From contig JAVYIG010001837.1 in the NCBI GenBank assembly GCA_035222895.1, positions 186,001-250,000 of the forward strand: 64,000 nt of DNA. The letters run 5' to 3'. Made by a program: the position numbers and the translations under genes. Source of the DNA: Strongylocentrotus droebachiensis. Its lineage: Eukaryota; Echinodermata; Echinoidea; Camarodonta; Strongylocentrotidae. The number at the start of each line of letters is the position of its first letter. Positions within the stretch are counted from its first letter, which is position 1. Positions 10,980-23,633 of the stretch are shown one piece after another. The notes under the pieces were generated by a model. The model had not been told where the DNA came from, made no database searches, and saw only the letters and a program-made list of their open reading frames with translations.

Positions 10980-13130
10980 GTGTAAATTAAGTCCATAATA
11001 TTCAAGGTAGTATATGCTTTTTTTTTTCAACTTTCATTTTTGTGAATTTAAAAAACAATGAACATAATTATGTAACCTTTTCTGTGCAACTAAATATGTG
11101 TGTCAATAAATCATCAAGACTACAATTTGGGGACTTGATTTTTCCTTAATTATTAGAATTTTTGTTTCTCTTTCTGTTGCCTGGGAAAGAAATTTTGGTC
11201 AAAGATTACATTCAAACATGATCATGGCACAGAGGGCATCAATAAATTATGTGCCCCATACACGTGTACCTACAAATTTACCTGTAATACAATTTCTCCA
11301 ATACGCAACCTACTCAAATAAAATTGTACCCAACAATAAAACCGATCGCAATATGACTAAAATCAAATTCTTGGCCACACACTGGACATAAACAATATGA
11401 AAGAATATATTCATAATCCATCCCCATGGTCTATTTCAATATCTAGGTCATTTTTGCACAAGAAAAATTACCCACTTTACATTGTTGGGTCCTGCATTGG
11501 TTAATTTATTTTATAATCAAAACTTTACCAATAGGTTATGAGTTCCATACTTAAATATTTTTTTGTTCTCCATTAAATAAAATAATTAGAAAACTCCAAC
11601 AGAAAAATCTTTTTACTTTATGTCATCTTTTAACTTTGCTTTGTAAACAATTAAAATCTAGATAAGTAAAAAAAAAAAATGTGTTTAGAAGAACAAGAAA
11701 ATAAATGTTGTACACTTGAGGAAAATTTACCTAAATATTAGGAAAGGGTCTTTTCATGAATACCAAATGAAAAAAGACAAGGGAAAAATGAGTATACAGT
11801 ATATCCCTTTAAACACATAGTATGAAAAATAGTAATCTTTTTTATTCCTATCTTTTGCAACTGTAATGTAATTCATGACTTATGCACCAACTCAAATACT
11901 ATATTGAAACTTGCAAGCTAAAAACACATCAAAATTTCCTTCATGATTGAGAATATTCTGACAAAATGTAAGATGAAACTCCATAGGAAGTGATGTACGT
12001 AAAGATACGGACAAGTATTAAGAAAGCTGCTAGCCGTGGAAACAAAAAAGATGGGAAAATATTAAAAATGGGAAAATGGGGAAAAACTCTGATTCATTGA
12101 GAATATTCTGATTTAAAGTGAGATAAACTTCTATGGAAGGTGCTGCACACGGTAGGTGCTCGCAAAGACATTTTTTCTGCCAATAGTTTTTCGCGATAAT
12201 ACAAACAAGTGAGGACGCCTCTAGCTACGAGAAGAGCTGGGGCAGAGAGAAAATATTAGATTGGCCAAAATGAAAATGTCTCGGAGACAATGGCATTTGG
12301 GGGGTTTGTACTTTTCTGGAACTGGTAAATAACCTTATCAGAGCAACCACTAGCTAGCTGTAGGCAGCAAAGATATGAATATTGCTTTCATTTACGAGCG
12401 CAACGTCATCACAAGCGGGAAGAGTTAGTGTTTCACAGAGGAGCAGGGCGAGGTGTAACGAAATAGATAGAATTATGACGAAATAAGTCTATGAAGGGTG
12501 AAATAAGGCTATGAAGGGTGAAATAAAGGAATGTGATACGATGGGGGTGTATTGTAATTTTTTCGGTGCCTCTTTGAAAATTGATAATCTGCACAATTAA
12601 CTACAGTAAATAGGCTTTTTTTTCTAGCTTTGGATTAGATTGTATTTGCATTGCCAGTAAGCACTGAGGATTACCTCCATCAGGTCTATGGGAATGAGAA
12701 AACTGAGAAGTTGATGGGGTAATATTTAAAGATGTGCACACTAGACTGAACAATAAGTTGATATTCCATCACTAAAATTATGATCAAATAAATCAATTTA
12801 ATGCTAACTTGGTTTACCTTCCAAATCAAGGAAAAAAATCAGCATTTTATCTATAAACAGGTTTCTGCAATTTAACACTCTTGAAGAGATTTATTCCATG
12901 AACAAAGAAGTGATTGGAGGCATGATGATGTTGTACTTTGAAGTATTGTTTGCACCGCTAATAATTGTAAATTTTCAAAATCATAAAACCCGAGGTTCAC
13001 AACAGAAGTAGGACACTGTACCACAGAATGCAGTGTGATGTGCAAAATATTCATAGAACCTCTCATGTGGTAACAGTTTCCAAGGAAAACTAGTTGGCTT
13101 GTGTTTGAAATAAAAAATACAATTATTCAA
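10978..13130. other. Unique AT-rich DNA with a weak direct repeat
   Basis: No gene supported. Two related segments, near 11946 and 12095, share TTGAGAATATTCTGA and following sequence (period about 150 bp). Near 12487 a 21-bp unit (GCTATGAAGGGTGAAATAAG type) is repeated twice. Confidence 0.4.
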
Positions 13131-13149
13131 TATTGTACTTTCTTCTTTC

Positions 13150-13440
13150 CATCTCTCTCTCTCTATATATATATATATCTATCCATCTATCTCTCAATGT
13201 AACGTTCTCGATTGATCTCATCATCTCCACTTCTATATCTTTCTTTCTTTCTATTTCCCTCTCCTTTCCTATCTCTTTCTTTCTCTATCTCCCCTTCCCT
13301 CTCTCTGTCTCTTTTGTCCCCCTTCTCATCTCTCTCTTTCTCTTTCTCTCTCGCTCTTCCTCTACTGATCCCTCGCACATCCATCCATTCAGTTCATCTT
13401 CCCATTTCCTCTCTCTTTCTCATCACTCCCAGCCCTTTAG
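13150..13440. repeat. Pyrimidine-rich low-complexity block
   Basis: CT, CTTT and (TA)n runs giving Ser/Phe/Leu-rich artefact frames; no gene. Confidence 0.85.
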
Positions 13441-14503
13441 CGAGTCAAAATGTGAAATTACAGATTTTGATGAATTTTATTTGCCTTCAGGATTGTCACT
13501 CTTCTAAATTAACTTCACAATGAGCTGCACTTAACCGTGCGTTCTATGTCACTTAGTGACTGAAACGGGGGAACAAAATGACGGCAATGTCTTCTCCTCG
13601 GGGGTTGCCTTGCCAACGGGCTTTAAAACTAGACTGGTTACTGAAACAAGAGTGAATCCCTCTACACACTAGTGCTGAGATATTCCTGAAATTTTAGCAA
13701 CAAAAACTGAAGAATATTTTTGTGAATTCTTTAGTTACTATGAATCAAAACGCTAGACTGCCACATTTCTTAAAAACTATGTATCTTCAGCTGCCCTTAA
13801 ATTGAAAATAATTAGCTGTCAAGGTCTACTTCCAGACAGCAGACGATGTATCCACGTTGGACATGTGACAAAAGTAAACTGTGGCAGTCTCAAGTTTAAT
13901 TCTGTTAGGTAATCAAAGCTTGAAAAATATCAAAATGGGGTTGATTTTAAAGCAGTTGAAGAATTATCTCCAAAAGTATGTCATTGTAGCAAAGTGCTTG
14001 TATATGTGACTTCATTCATAATCATAAACGTTGGAAACTCTTGAAAAGGGAAAGAATGTCTGTCATAGCCGAAATGCATGAAGTCAAAAGCAGTAAAAAT
14101 CAAGCTATTTTAGTATTTAGAGTATTATTATTTCTATTATTTGTATTATTATTATCATTGCTGTTAAACATTATCATTATCATCATCAATCATTATCATT
14201 ACTATAGACAGGTATTAACTGTAACACAGAGTAAATGCCTTACTAGTTCCAAGCAGACAAACTGTTCATTAATAAGTTTTACAAAAAAAGAAGATTAGCC
14301 TTCATTAGCCTTATGATTTCAAAATGCAACTCTTTCCACAAACACACTCACATCACACTCCCTTAACCACTTGGGTACCATTTGATTTTAGTATAACTCA
14401 TTTTCCACCCAACTCAGCCTGAGTCATCAAACAAGAGTATTTAAAAGGTTAAGATATGAACCACACAAATATCTTTAATGAGTTATAATGTGTCTAGCAT
14501 TCC

Positions 14504-14504
<1 letters not shown>
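13441..14504. other. Unique DNA, nothing supported
   Basis: Moderately GC-richer at 13505-13640 (CGGGGGTTGCCTTGCC and following), otherwise featureless. ATT/ATC microsatellite-like stretch at 14110-14200. Confidence 0.4.

Positions 14505-14553
<49 letters not shown>
14505..14553. repeat. (TC)n microsatellite
   Basis: Uninterrupted TC run of about 49 bp. Confidence 0.95.
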
Positions 14554-14556
<3 letters not shown>

Positions 14557-14827
14557 ACTGTCTTTTCCCCGCTGAACAAGGCCAGCTAATCATCCTTAAT
14601 GCACCTTCATTACCTTGAATACATCTTTGCTAATTAATGATGATTATCTGAGCGGCCTGGAGAAGTACAATACACCCAAGAAACATGTTCGAACAGACAC
14701 CCTCCTACTCATGGCAAAAAAAGCATTCTTGTATTTGAATCTATAGTGAATATAAAGTGTAATCTTCATCTCCTCGTAACTATTTTCCCTCTTATGAACA
14801 TTTTAAGTTTTATTTCAACATTTCACC

Positions 14828-14895
14828 TGTTTAGAGCCAGGAGGGCATTTAACTGATTAACTTTGATAAAGAGATAACACCCTTCTGGCTCCAAA
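14828..14895. repeat. Hairpin repeat family, copy a
   Basis: 68-bp imperfect palindrome: left arm TGTTTAGAGCCAGGAGGGCA, right arm ACACCCTTCTGGCTCCAAAC, with a TTAA-rich loop. Family members recur at 17472, 17866, 18254, 21594, 22828 and 44758. Confidence 0.75.
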
Positions 14896-15065
14896 CGACG
14901 ATGTGTCTCTCATTGCACTTTTAATTTGTATGTGTGTACAGCCTGGGTTTGAACTTGAAGTAAGTCATTAATCAATAATACAAACAAAGAACAAAGTATA
15001 AAAAGGCATTTAGGTCAACACATCAACTTGAAGACATGAATGTTGAAAATATTTTTTTATTTTAA

Positions 15066-15430
15066 AGAATAATAAAAAGAGGAGAAAGAGGAAGAAGGAG
15101 AAGATGAAAGAGAAGAAGAAGAAGAAGAAAATGAAAGAGAAGAAGAAGAAGATGAATGAGAAGATGAATGAGAAGAAGAAGAAGAAGAAGAAGAAGAAGA
15201 AGAAGAAGAAGAAGAAGAAGAAGAAGAAGAAGAAGAAGAAGAAGAAGAAGAAGAAGAAGAAGAAGAAGAAGAAGAAGAAGAAGAAGAAGAAGAAGAAGAA
15301 GAAGAAGAAGAAGAAGAAAAAGAAGAAAAAGAAGAAAAAGAAGAAGTAGAAGTAGAAGGAGAAGTAGAATAAGAAAAATAAAAAGAAGAAGAGGAATTGG
15401 AACAAAAAGAAGAAGAGGACCAAGAAGGAT
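15066..15430. repeat. (GAA)n microsatellite
   Basis: Purine-only triplet repeat; 15171-15318 is uninterrupted GAA (about 49 triplets), flanked by GAAAAA and GTA variants. The poly-Lys, poly-Arg, poly-Phe, poly-Ser and poly-Leu frames through it are artefacts. Confidence 0.97.
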
Positions 15431-17020
15431 GAACAACAACAATAATTCTAAAAAGGCAACTCCGCCTGACTAATGTGCTCAAGGCGCAAATACAAACAAT
15501 ATTCTGAATAGGGCAGAATAAATAATACATCGCACTAAAATGGTTGGGTAAGAAAGCAACTCTCGCAAAGTAGAACAATCAATCATTCATGGGGTGAATG
15601 AGGTCAGAGATGTGCTCTACTTTACAGCATGTATCAGAGTGTGAAACTGGAGCATTAACCAACTTAAAACAAGCACATTCTAATTAATCCCAAGAGCCTT
15701 CAGCCTTCAGAGGCAAGCTATCATTTCTTATTTACTACAGTGATTAAAGGATGACTCATGGTGGGACCTGCTTTGGGAGATTTGATCTCGTTTCAAGAAT
15801 CAAGATGATTTGAAAACGTGATTAATTCTACCTAATCTGAAAACAACATGATTTCAAAGGACTAATTATAAGATAATACTATGTTGAAATTCATAAAGAT
15901 GATATGTTCTTATATTTGAAACCACTTGAAGAAAATTAAACAGGGTCAGGATGGATGAGGCATATTTTTACTCAATAAAGTACCTGATTATAAAGAGGGG
16001 AAAGCTGTCTATGAACAATGAGGTGGATATTTTTTTGTAATCCTTCCCATTAACAAAAGTACCCCTTTATGTGTTACCACAGTATGAGTTACCACAGTAC
16101 GTGTTACCACAGTATGTAATACCACAGTATGTGGACACTACTGTTACACTACTGTATAGAAAATTAACAATAACAAAATATTAGGTGACGACAGAACATT
16201 TTGTCTGTGTCTCCTGTGTCTGTATTTGATTATGAGAAGCACAACAATTACAAATTGTATATTTTGCCTGAAACTCCTTTTTTTCAGTCTTTCCTCATCA
16301 AAATCAAAACAACACACCAAAGATATTATCTCCATTTCATTTCATTACTCGTATTCATCAATTCTATCCATCATTCTATCACGGAATACCACAAACCAAA
16401 AACTTAAACCACACTATACACATACATATATTAGACGTGTGCATGTATCTCACATTTCATTCTTCACTAAGACCTCAAGAAAAATGTACACTGGTCATTA
16501 ATGGTTGTATTACATTTCTCAATACTGTCTTCTCTTCTACAACTGATACCCCATTTGATGTGTGTTGCTCTTATCAAATTCCAGCAACATGTCAAGTAGT
16601 GTTGATTTTCCTATGTGTTTTCACACTCTCCAATTCAAGATGAATAAATTAATTAGATTTAAGACCAAAAGTTTGAAGAAGAAGAAAAATTGTGGTTGAA
16701 CACTCACAAAACCCAACTGAAGTCCCAGGTATTTTAATGTGATGTAGCATGTAGCACAAAACCGTTAGAGGTGATACATCGCCAAGCACCAAACTGATGA
16801 AAAGTGCCCCGGAAGCCCCTCCAAGTAGCCCCTTATCCATGTTTAGGGTACATGTGTCCCTTCCGAAGAACAATTGAAGAAAAAAACATTTAAAATGGGC
16901 CCCAGAATTTATAAGTTTAAGGCTGATGCGAAAGCCCCTATTGTAAGTAAAATGTTATAGGATCAGCGGCATTGATGATTTGGAGAGAGTGTGAACTCAG
17001 CCCAGAAGAAATGATGAAAA
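15431..17020. other. Unique DNA with a small minisatellite
   Basis: At 16070-16135 the motif GTTACCACAGTATG is repeated about four times with 14-18-bp spacing. Apart from the possible exon at 16708-16840, nothing else is supported. Confidence 0.5.
16708..16840 (-). CDS. Possible exon, hydrophobic, unrecognised
   Basis: Minus-strand open block ending at a consensus-like donor (GGGTTTT followed by gtgagtg). From the ATG at 16840 it reads MDKGLLGGASGALFISLVLG then DVSPLTVLCYMLHHIKIPGT, which could be a single hydrophobic helix. A pyrimidine stretch lies upstream at about 16870-16890, but the acceptor cannot be placed with confidence, and no choice I tried joins the 17033-17088 exon in phase 0 with a good acceptor. 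Low confidence; may be chance. Confidence 0.15.
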
Positions 17021-17032
17021 CATTAGACTTAC

Positions 17033-17088
17033 CACAGCTAGACAAACCACTGTGTCCCCTTCTCGCTCTGTAACTGTACTGCAAACCA
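17033..17088 (-). CDS. Small internal exon candidate 4, unknown protein
   Basis: A 56-nt block with a good acceptor (ccatttcccattacag) and a consensus donor (GCTGTG followed by gtaagtct). In the frame required by the single leftover base of the 37534 exon, it reads V-VCSTVTEREGDTVVCLAV and leaves in phase 0. The EGDTVVCLAV stretch loosely recalls the B-strand cysteine region of immunoglobulin-like domains, but the exon is too short to claim one. A purine-rich tract (17100-17420) lies upstream and supplies the pyrimidine context on the minus strand. A roughly 20-kb intron is implied, and undetected exons may lie within it. A chance splice-like block remains possible. Confidence 0.35.
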
Positions 17089-17099
17089 CTGTAATGGGA

Positions 17100-17420
17100 A
17101 ATGGAGCAAGAAAGAGGGTAAGCAAAAGGTAAGGGAAGGAAAAGGTGAGGGAGGGAGAGAAAAGGAGAGGGAGAAGAGAAGAGAGGGAGGGAGGGAGAGA
17201 GAGGAAGAGAGAGAGAGGAAGAGAGAGAGAGAGATAGGAAGAGAGAGAGAGAGAGAGAGAGAGGAGAGGAAAAGACAGTGGAGAAATAGAAAGTAGAAAC
17301 ATAAGTAGAGAAAAAAGGGATAGCAGGAGAAGGAAAGTGAGAAAATATGGAAAGAGTAAGACAAGGAAAAGAACATGGAAATCAAGAGAAAGATGGGATG
17401 AGAAAGTGAAAGATGAAGAG
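17100..17420. repeat. Purine-rich low-complexity tract
   Basis: About 320 bp of almost pure A/G with GA, GGGA and GAAA units. Minus-strand Ser/Leu/Phe frames are artefacts. Confidence 0.9.
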
Positions 17421-17471
17421 AAAAAGATAATTATATTTTTGATAATTGTATAAAAAAACAGGTAAAGAAAT

Positions 17472-17541
17472 ATTGTGTCTTTGGAACCACAAGGTCATTA
17501 ACTCAATAACACTTACGGTAGTTAACACCGTTGTGGTTCCG
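17472..17541. repeat. Hairpin repeat family, copy b
   Basis: Left arm TTTGGAACCACAAGGTCATT, right arm GTTAACACCGTTGTGGTTCC; same design as copy a. Confidence 0.65.
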
Positions 17542-17865
17542 AAGAGAAAGAGAATTTTGACATTGAAATACATATAAATGGAATTTATGTGACCGCATCT
17601 TGGCCCGTTGAATAATATTAGCCTATTAACATAAATAGGATGAGGTCTATGGAAAATATGTTTATATCAAAACCATATCATAATTGATTGGTTTATATGA
17701 TGAAGATGTGTGTAGGGACATACATGCATAGCAGGGCACTAGCTGTGCATCATCAAGAGTGATCGGTAGCCTTGATCTTCAAAGCATGTCCCATTTATCA
17801 AATTAATAGGTACCGTTTACACGCTCATTTGCTAAAGAGCAGCATACATTTACATTATAGATTCA

Positions 17866-17938
17866 TCTGGTAAGAGGCAGGATGGCATTAACTATTATTG
17901 TTTTATACAGAGTTAATGACCTTCTAGCTCCAAACAAC
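17866..17938. repeat. Hairpin repeat family, copy c
   Basis: Left arm GGTAAGAGGCAGGATGGCAT, right arm AATGACCTTCTAGCTCCAAA. Confidence 0.65.
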
Positions 17939-18129
17939 ACATTAATAGACTGGATATTTCTGCTCTAATTGTCAGCTATGCATTGAAAGCTTGGAAATTA
18001 ATTAATTGAAATTAACTAAGAACTCTGGCACCATCATCTGCAGAATCCTCATTACAGTTAATGTTTAATGTTTAAATTTGTCATTTCTCATTTTTTTGTT
18101 TTGATTACTAAGACTTCTACCCTTGCCCT

Positions 18130-18168
18130 TATATTTATCATCCTCCTCGTCGTCGTCGTCATCATAAA

Positions 18169-18215
<47 letters not shown>

Positions 18216-18245
18216 ACATCATCACCACCATCATCTTCTTCTTCT
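18130..18245. repeat. (CAT)n/(CGT)n/(CTT)n microsatellite
   Basis: Compound triplet repeat, longest as CAT/ATC at 18168-18215. Poly-Ile and poly-Met frames are artefacts. Confidence 0.95.
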
Positions 18246-18253
18246 TCATATCA

Positions 18254-18318
18254 TCTGCTGAGAGCATGAAGGGTACTAACTCAAACAATTAAGGTTAACA
18301 TCCTTCTGTCTCTGAACA
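18254..18318. repeat. Hairpin repeat family, copy d
   Basis: Left arm TCTGCTGAGAGCATGAAGGG, right arm AACATCCTTCTGTCTCTGAA, directly abutting the triplet microsatellite. Confidence 0.6.
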
Positions 18319-18499
18319 GGTAATATTTCATTTCACATAACCACACATTCTTGTCCTCATTTTGGAAAAATTAACAGATGCTTATCAAAAGATGCATAAT
18401 TATTCTTTTGTAACATCTACTGGGAGTATTCTACTTTAATAATCTCTACAATGAGATAAATCATTAATACAACTAATTAAATTCATCTTCCTATCATCC

Positions 18500-18950
18500 A
18501 GCCTTGGATGATCTTCACTTCACTTCCGCTCCTACTTTCTATTTCAAACAGAATCAAAATGAAATGCTCTCAAAGACTGAAAATCCATATTTCACCTTCA
18601 GTGACATTAAAGATAAAACAAACCATCAAGCGTCTTCACAGCTTTGCGTTTGTTCAATTGTTTTGACGCGAGTCTTTCAATCACTCTCTCTCTTTCATGC
18701 AAACATCACACGAATCCAACCCAAGCCCAGTGTCATCCAGACGATTCCATCTCCCCCAAAACGGTTACGAGAGCATCAAATATTTACTCAGTTGATTTCA
18801 CGATCAATATCACGTTTAATCTCCCTGAAAGACGTGTCATCGAAATGGCTCGTATGATGAAATTTGTACAGCTTTCAGCCGGTCGAAATGGGAGCTACAT
18901 TAGAAACTTGATGAAACAAACAAACCTGACCCCCTGTAGTTATTGATTAC
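18500..18950. promoter_or_regulatory. Repeat-free block with long open frames
   Basis: Plus-strand frames 18504-18857 and 18644-18946 overlap, neither with a family signature or clear splice sites. Complexity is high and no copies occur elsewhere in the window, so a conserved non-coding or regulatory block is as likely as coding. Ends 50 bp before a 20-bp poly-C run (18997-19016). The type is a guess. Confidence 0.15.
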
Positions 18951-19016
18951 TAATAAGACGTTTTGCAGACTTGGTTTAAAAAAACCTTGTCGTCGTCCCC
19001 CCCCCCCCCCCCCCCC

Positions 19017-19610
19017 TCCTTCAAGTTCAGGACGGTTTTTGGTTGGCAGGGTTTGATGGCGAGACAGTGCATTTAGCAGCAAGTTAGATTCATCCACGCA
19101 AACACAAGCATGTGATTGCGCTAGCATGCATGCCGGGCCAAGCAGCAGCACTCCATCAATCCATTAACAGGGGGTGCTGCCTGCTCCCTGGTCTAAAATT
19201 GTACAACGGCTAAACATATGGTACAATCCTTTTCTTCTCTAACATCACAGAAACTAGTTAGACACCCGGCCGGGAAAGGATATTCGATCGACACATGTTT
19301 AGACTGTATTTAGAAGAAAGTGGGGATCCTCGTCTGTTCATGGAACAACTACGAATCCATGGTCGGTGGAAATAGAACTTAAAAATGTAGAAATAATCTT
19401 AACAATTTTTAAGAAATACAAATGAAAAGAATGAGGTCATAATGTCTGTACAACCCTATACCCCCTTTCTGTAACACTTGCCCTTCATTTTTGTCTCCAT
19501 CTGTTAGCTCCTTCTCTTAATTTCTCTTCTCTTAATTTCTATTTTTCTTTCAACCTCTCTGTATGTCCGACTGTCTCTTCCTTCATATTCGCTATCTTCC
19601 TCATATTTTT
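19017..19610. other. Unique DNA, nothing supported
   Basis: Moderately GC-rich at 19060-19150 (GCATGCATGCCGGG region); no gene, repeat or splice pair seen. Confidence 0.4.
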
Positions 19611-19618
19611 CCCAGATT

Positions 19619-19619
<1 letters not shown>

Positions 19620-19651
<32 letters not shown>

Positions 19652-19812
19652 ATGAAGCCCATTTACACATCCCAAACACAATTGTTTGGGAGTTGCTATG
19701 CAACTACTGGCGAAACACCGGAATGTGAGAAAAATGTATGATTTTTGGTTGCTGTGTAAATGCAGCTTCTCTCTCTCTCTCTCTCTCTACCTACCTATCT
19801 CTTCCCCTCATC

Positions 19813-19844
<32 letters not shown>

Positions 19845-19870
19845 GCTCTTCCTCACTCTCTCCAAATGGT
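19620..19870. repeat. C/CT microsatellites
   Basis: Poly-C plus (CT)n at 19620-19651 and two (TC)n runs at 19770-19790 and 19817-19842. Confidence 0.9.
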
Positions 19871-21590
19871 TTATAGATAGATTCTGCGAATAGTTTTTTC
19901 CTCTTTTTCTGAGTTCAAAGATTCTAAACTAGCATCAAAATAAAGGCAAAAAGGCAAAACTTCTGAACACTTAATAAAATATCATGATTCACTGGTAATA
20001 TGTACCTGTACATGGTAGAGCGATTTTTCACTTTTCTTAATTTTTCTCAATTAATCAAACTATTTTTAAATCCGGTCTCCTAATTCCTTCCAATCATGTC
20101 ACAAAAAACACAGAGGCCTCAACAACAAAAATTAATAAGATACAAAACTTACTAAAAGGGGGATTTCAAGAAACACAATCTCGAAGGGGGAAAATGATTA
20201 ATGACCCTTTTCTACTGAAATTTAGCCTTAGAGGGGGAATTGGGAAATAAACTTGATTCAAGTGTCAAAATATAATGTATGACTCAACTCACAGTGGGTA
20301 TATACTATATTCATAACTCTTCCTCCATCCTGCCCCCTATCACTACCCATAACCCTTTGGGAGAGGCCATATGAATGGCTATTCATTCAATCAATGGAGA
20401 GCAGAACAGCAAACATATAATGACAGAAATTTTGTAAAAGAGCAATGTTTCTTCAATTCTCATATTATGATCATTGAAATCAAGATGCTATGATTATCTT
20501 CAGAATGTATTTTTCTTCTGTTTCTCAGATACCGGTACACCGGGATATGGTATAGGTACTCTTTAGTGCTATTTTCAACCATCAAGCATGTACATTTGAG
20601 TTAATCTTTTGAATGTTTGATTATATTTCTTGCTATTTTTGTACATTTAAGTTATTCTTTTGAATGTTTGATTATATTTCTTGCTATTTTTGTGATTATG
20701 ATTGTAATGTGAACTTCTACCCTATTATATCTTTTTTTTTCTTTGTCTTTGGATTCTTCATTATTTTCTTGCCTACATTTCATATTCAGCTGCACCAGAG
20801 CAAAATTTAATACAAATCCAAAACTTGAAAAGGCTTTTAATATGACTAAATCAATCTAACATTATGCAACTTCATACAAAGATGAAGAAATCTTGAATAG
20901 ACAGTCCTCCAGTCACCTTCCAGCCTTTTCTCTAAAATTGGCAAATATCTTTCAAATTGGCTTTCCAAGGTTTTTTTTAAGCAAGGGAGTCTTGATAATT
21001 GTATTAGCAAAACACTTACAACAATATAACAACATGCAATACAAATGCAAATCATTGTGTGCCCATTTCACACAGTTTTGGGGGGCCAAATTATTTTAAT
21101 TCTTTAAATTTTTTAATTGAAAAATAAATGATACAGAGAAGATATTTCCTATCACTATTCAGAATTTAGACAGTGAGATTAAAGAAATATTTTTTGTAGA
21201 TGTAATAAAAAGAAATGTTTTAAAAGGCTTGAATTTTCAAAATGCATACACATATAGAAATAAACATCGGCTAGCTATTCATCAATTCACATCCTTCTAC
21301 TCGGCACACAGCATCATATATCACAAATCGCAAATGATTACCTATAATGATGTCCAAATCTGCAATAATCAGTGAGAATCGATAGTAGAGCCCTGCCACG
21401 AGAACAGCCAAATTTGGGAATGGCGCATTCTAAACAGCTTCTGAATTGCTATCGATGCTTTTCTCTTTTGATTAACATGAATATCATATCAATAATGCAT
21501 AGAAAATATCACACTTGTGAGCTTGCATCATTCTGAACATGCATTCTATTTCCAAACTGACATTTCCTGGTGTACAGTACCGGATGAGAT
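19871..21590. other. Unique AT-rich DNA with a 51-bp tandem duplication
   Basis: At 20590-20692 two copies of a 51-bp unit beginning GTACATTTRAGTT. The minus frame 20846-21055 includes LEKRLEGDWRTVYSRFLHLC but has no splice support. Confidence 0.5.
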
Positions 21591-21593
21591 CGT

Positions 21594-21617
21594 CTGTTTG
21601 GAACCAGAAGGTGTTAA
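21594..21617. repeat. Hairpin family half-arm interrupted by a TTAA element
   Basis: GTCTGTTTGGAACCAGAAGG leads into TTAA, which is the target site of the element starting at 21618. Confidence 0.6.
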
Positions 21618-21958
21618 AGAGAAGGTTAAGTTCTGGGAAGAGGTGAAACATAATTTGTGAGCATTATCATTCTTATTATGCATGTGTGGAAGAACATCAG
21701 ATAAAAATGGTCCCTGAAAAAGCATGGCTCTTCAAATGCCTTAATATTCTAAATATGGCATGTAACATCATAAAAATCGGAACAGATTTTTATGCCACAT
21801 GCTTGTGTAGTCCCATTTACATCTTTCTGTGTACAGTGCTTGTAACTTTACCGAGACTGGGCCGAATTTCTTATCACTCTGATGATTCCAGAACCTCTTC
21901 TGATCAATTTCACGTTTCTTTCACAATGCAATCGCATGACCAGAACTCAACTTTATCT
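21618..21958. mobile_element. TTAA family A MITE, copy 1
   Basis: 341 bp, flanked by TTAA (21614-21617 and 21959-21962). Inverted ends AGAGAAGGTTAAGTTCTGG and rc AGATAAAGTTGAGTTCTGG. Interior shared with 40556-42411 and 48483-48868, including GGCTCTTCAAATGCCTTAAT. No transposase; Kolobok or piggyBac-type by target site. Confidence 0.85.
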
Positions 21959-22156
21959 TTAACTATGTGTAAAATGATAAAGACTTTAATGCCTTTTTCG
22001 CTCTTTTTCAGACAAACTATGAGGAAGGAAACCAACTCCCATTCAGACACAGAAATCTGTAAGACCATTTGTATGACCATAACTGTATGATAAACGATCA
22101 AACGCTGCTTGTGTAAATGCATCATTTTGACCCTGAGAACCAGAAGGGTGCAATTT

Positions 22157-22169
22157 TTTTTTTTTTTTT
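22157..22169. repeat. Poly-T run
   Basis: About 13 T residues after a hairpin-family trace (GAACCAGAAGGGTGCAAT at 22138). Confidence 0.7.
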
Positions 22170-22229
22170 AATAATAATGTTTTTTAAATCTTCTTGCTTT
22201 AATACTCCAGTCACCAACTACACAGACAC

Positions 22230-22380
22230 CAGGGACCAGATTCACAAAGCCTTTTTCAATGACAAATGACAAAAATCAGTGACAAATCTGCTGATAACCA
22301 ATCACAAGCAAGGATTTCACTAGCTTATAACAAAAGCTGTCATTTGTCACTGATGACAAGTTTTGTGAAATGGGGCCCAG
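22230..22380. mobile_element. hAT-like MITE
   Basis: 151 bp with inverted ends CAGGGACCAGATTCACAAAG and rc CTGGGCCCCATTTCACAAAA, then matched subterminal TGACAAATGACA. Target duplication not recognised. Confidence 0.65.
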
Positions 22381-22827
22381 AAGGAATAAACTTAACAACA
22401 AATTCCATTCCTAAGAGAGAAGATTTGTGTTTAAAAGGACTGTTTTGTGTCTTTTGTGTTGATTGAGATGTCCTGAAAAGGACTGAGAATCAATAAAGAC
22501 TGGCGTGACGTTTCGGACAGATTACCTGTCCATTGTCAGGAGTGAAGTGAATTAAATGATATACCCTCAAGTGGCCAAGGATTGGGTGATTACAGTCTGT
22601 TTGTGGTCGGTTTGGTGTTGTGCCAGACGTAAACGCATCAGCAGTTAACTTAACAGAAGAAATAGATACACACCAATGGACTGCATAAAGTATAAGTCTA
22701 GGTAAAGCTTTTATAAACCTTCTTTTCTACAAGATTTATACTGTAAATCTTGTGAAAATGACCAGATATCTGAGGAACGGAACCTAAGCACCATGTCCAT
22801 TATATATCTTTCATTGCATCGATCATC

Positions 22828-22852
22828 TATTGAGAGCCTGAAGGGCATTAAC
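22828..22852 (+). repeat. Hairpin family, single arm
   Basis: Contains GAGAGCCTGAAGGGCATTAA; no opposite arm nearby. Confidence 0.5.
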
Positions 22853-22931
22853 TCCCCATGAAAATATAAGGCTCTCATCACTACACAACAAAATATGACC
22901 GTATACATTTAATCAAGTGTAAATATATGAA

Positions 22932-23594
22932 CAGTTAACTAATTATTCATAACTTTTACTAAGTTTTGTAATTTTCAAGTATATATATTGAGAACGTGAC
23001 ATATTAAAGCTAACATCTTAAAGTATTCAACAAAGGCCCTATTCCAACTGATCCACCTTTCATTCTTGACTTACATCAAAAACATCAAATTTACAAGGCA
23101 GGGATGCCAACCTTTCAGAGCACAAATCAGTAATCATAAGGCTAAAAATCAGTAATTTGGAGACAAAATCAGTAATTTTCTGCGCGACGCAAATTTTTCT
23201 GCACGCTGGCAAGCGCAGCTCCCGCAGGCAAGCGCGATAGCACAACAAGTTAAATAAAAGTAACATACCTGTTCATTAGTTGGTGTTACATGTGCATGTA
23301 ACCAGAGATGCCAACCTTCTTCGACAAAAAAAGGTATTCTTAAGAGCAAAAAACAGTATTTTTGAAAAAATCTCTCACCTTAACATATCGCCCAATCGAG
23401 CAGCTTAAGAAAAACCGGCAGTACCATGTATACATACCCGGATCGGAGCGCGACGTGCATACATTACATTTGGGTTGTTCGCAATGTGCGCAGTTTTGGG
23501 CCCGTATCACCATTCTGCGTGCATCGTTTGAAGACGTAGGTGCATAATACACTTACGACACAAGGCCCATGATCAGAAATTAAGAAAAACGTGA

Positions 23595-23633
<39 letters not shown>

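Noticed and set aside
15010-15578. ORFs with poly-Phe, poly-Ser, poly-Leu, poly-Lys or poly-Arg
   Set aside because: All frames of one GAA repeat.
16070-16135. CRISPR-like short repeats
   Set aside because: Spacing is irregular and short, there are no unique spacers of constant length, and the DNA is eukaryotic; an ordinary minisatellite.
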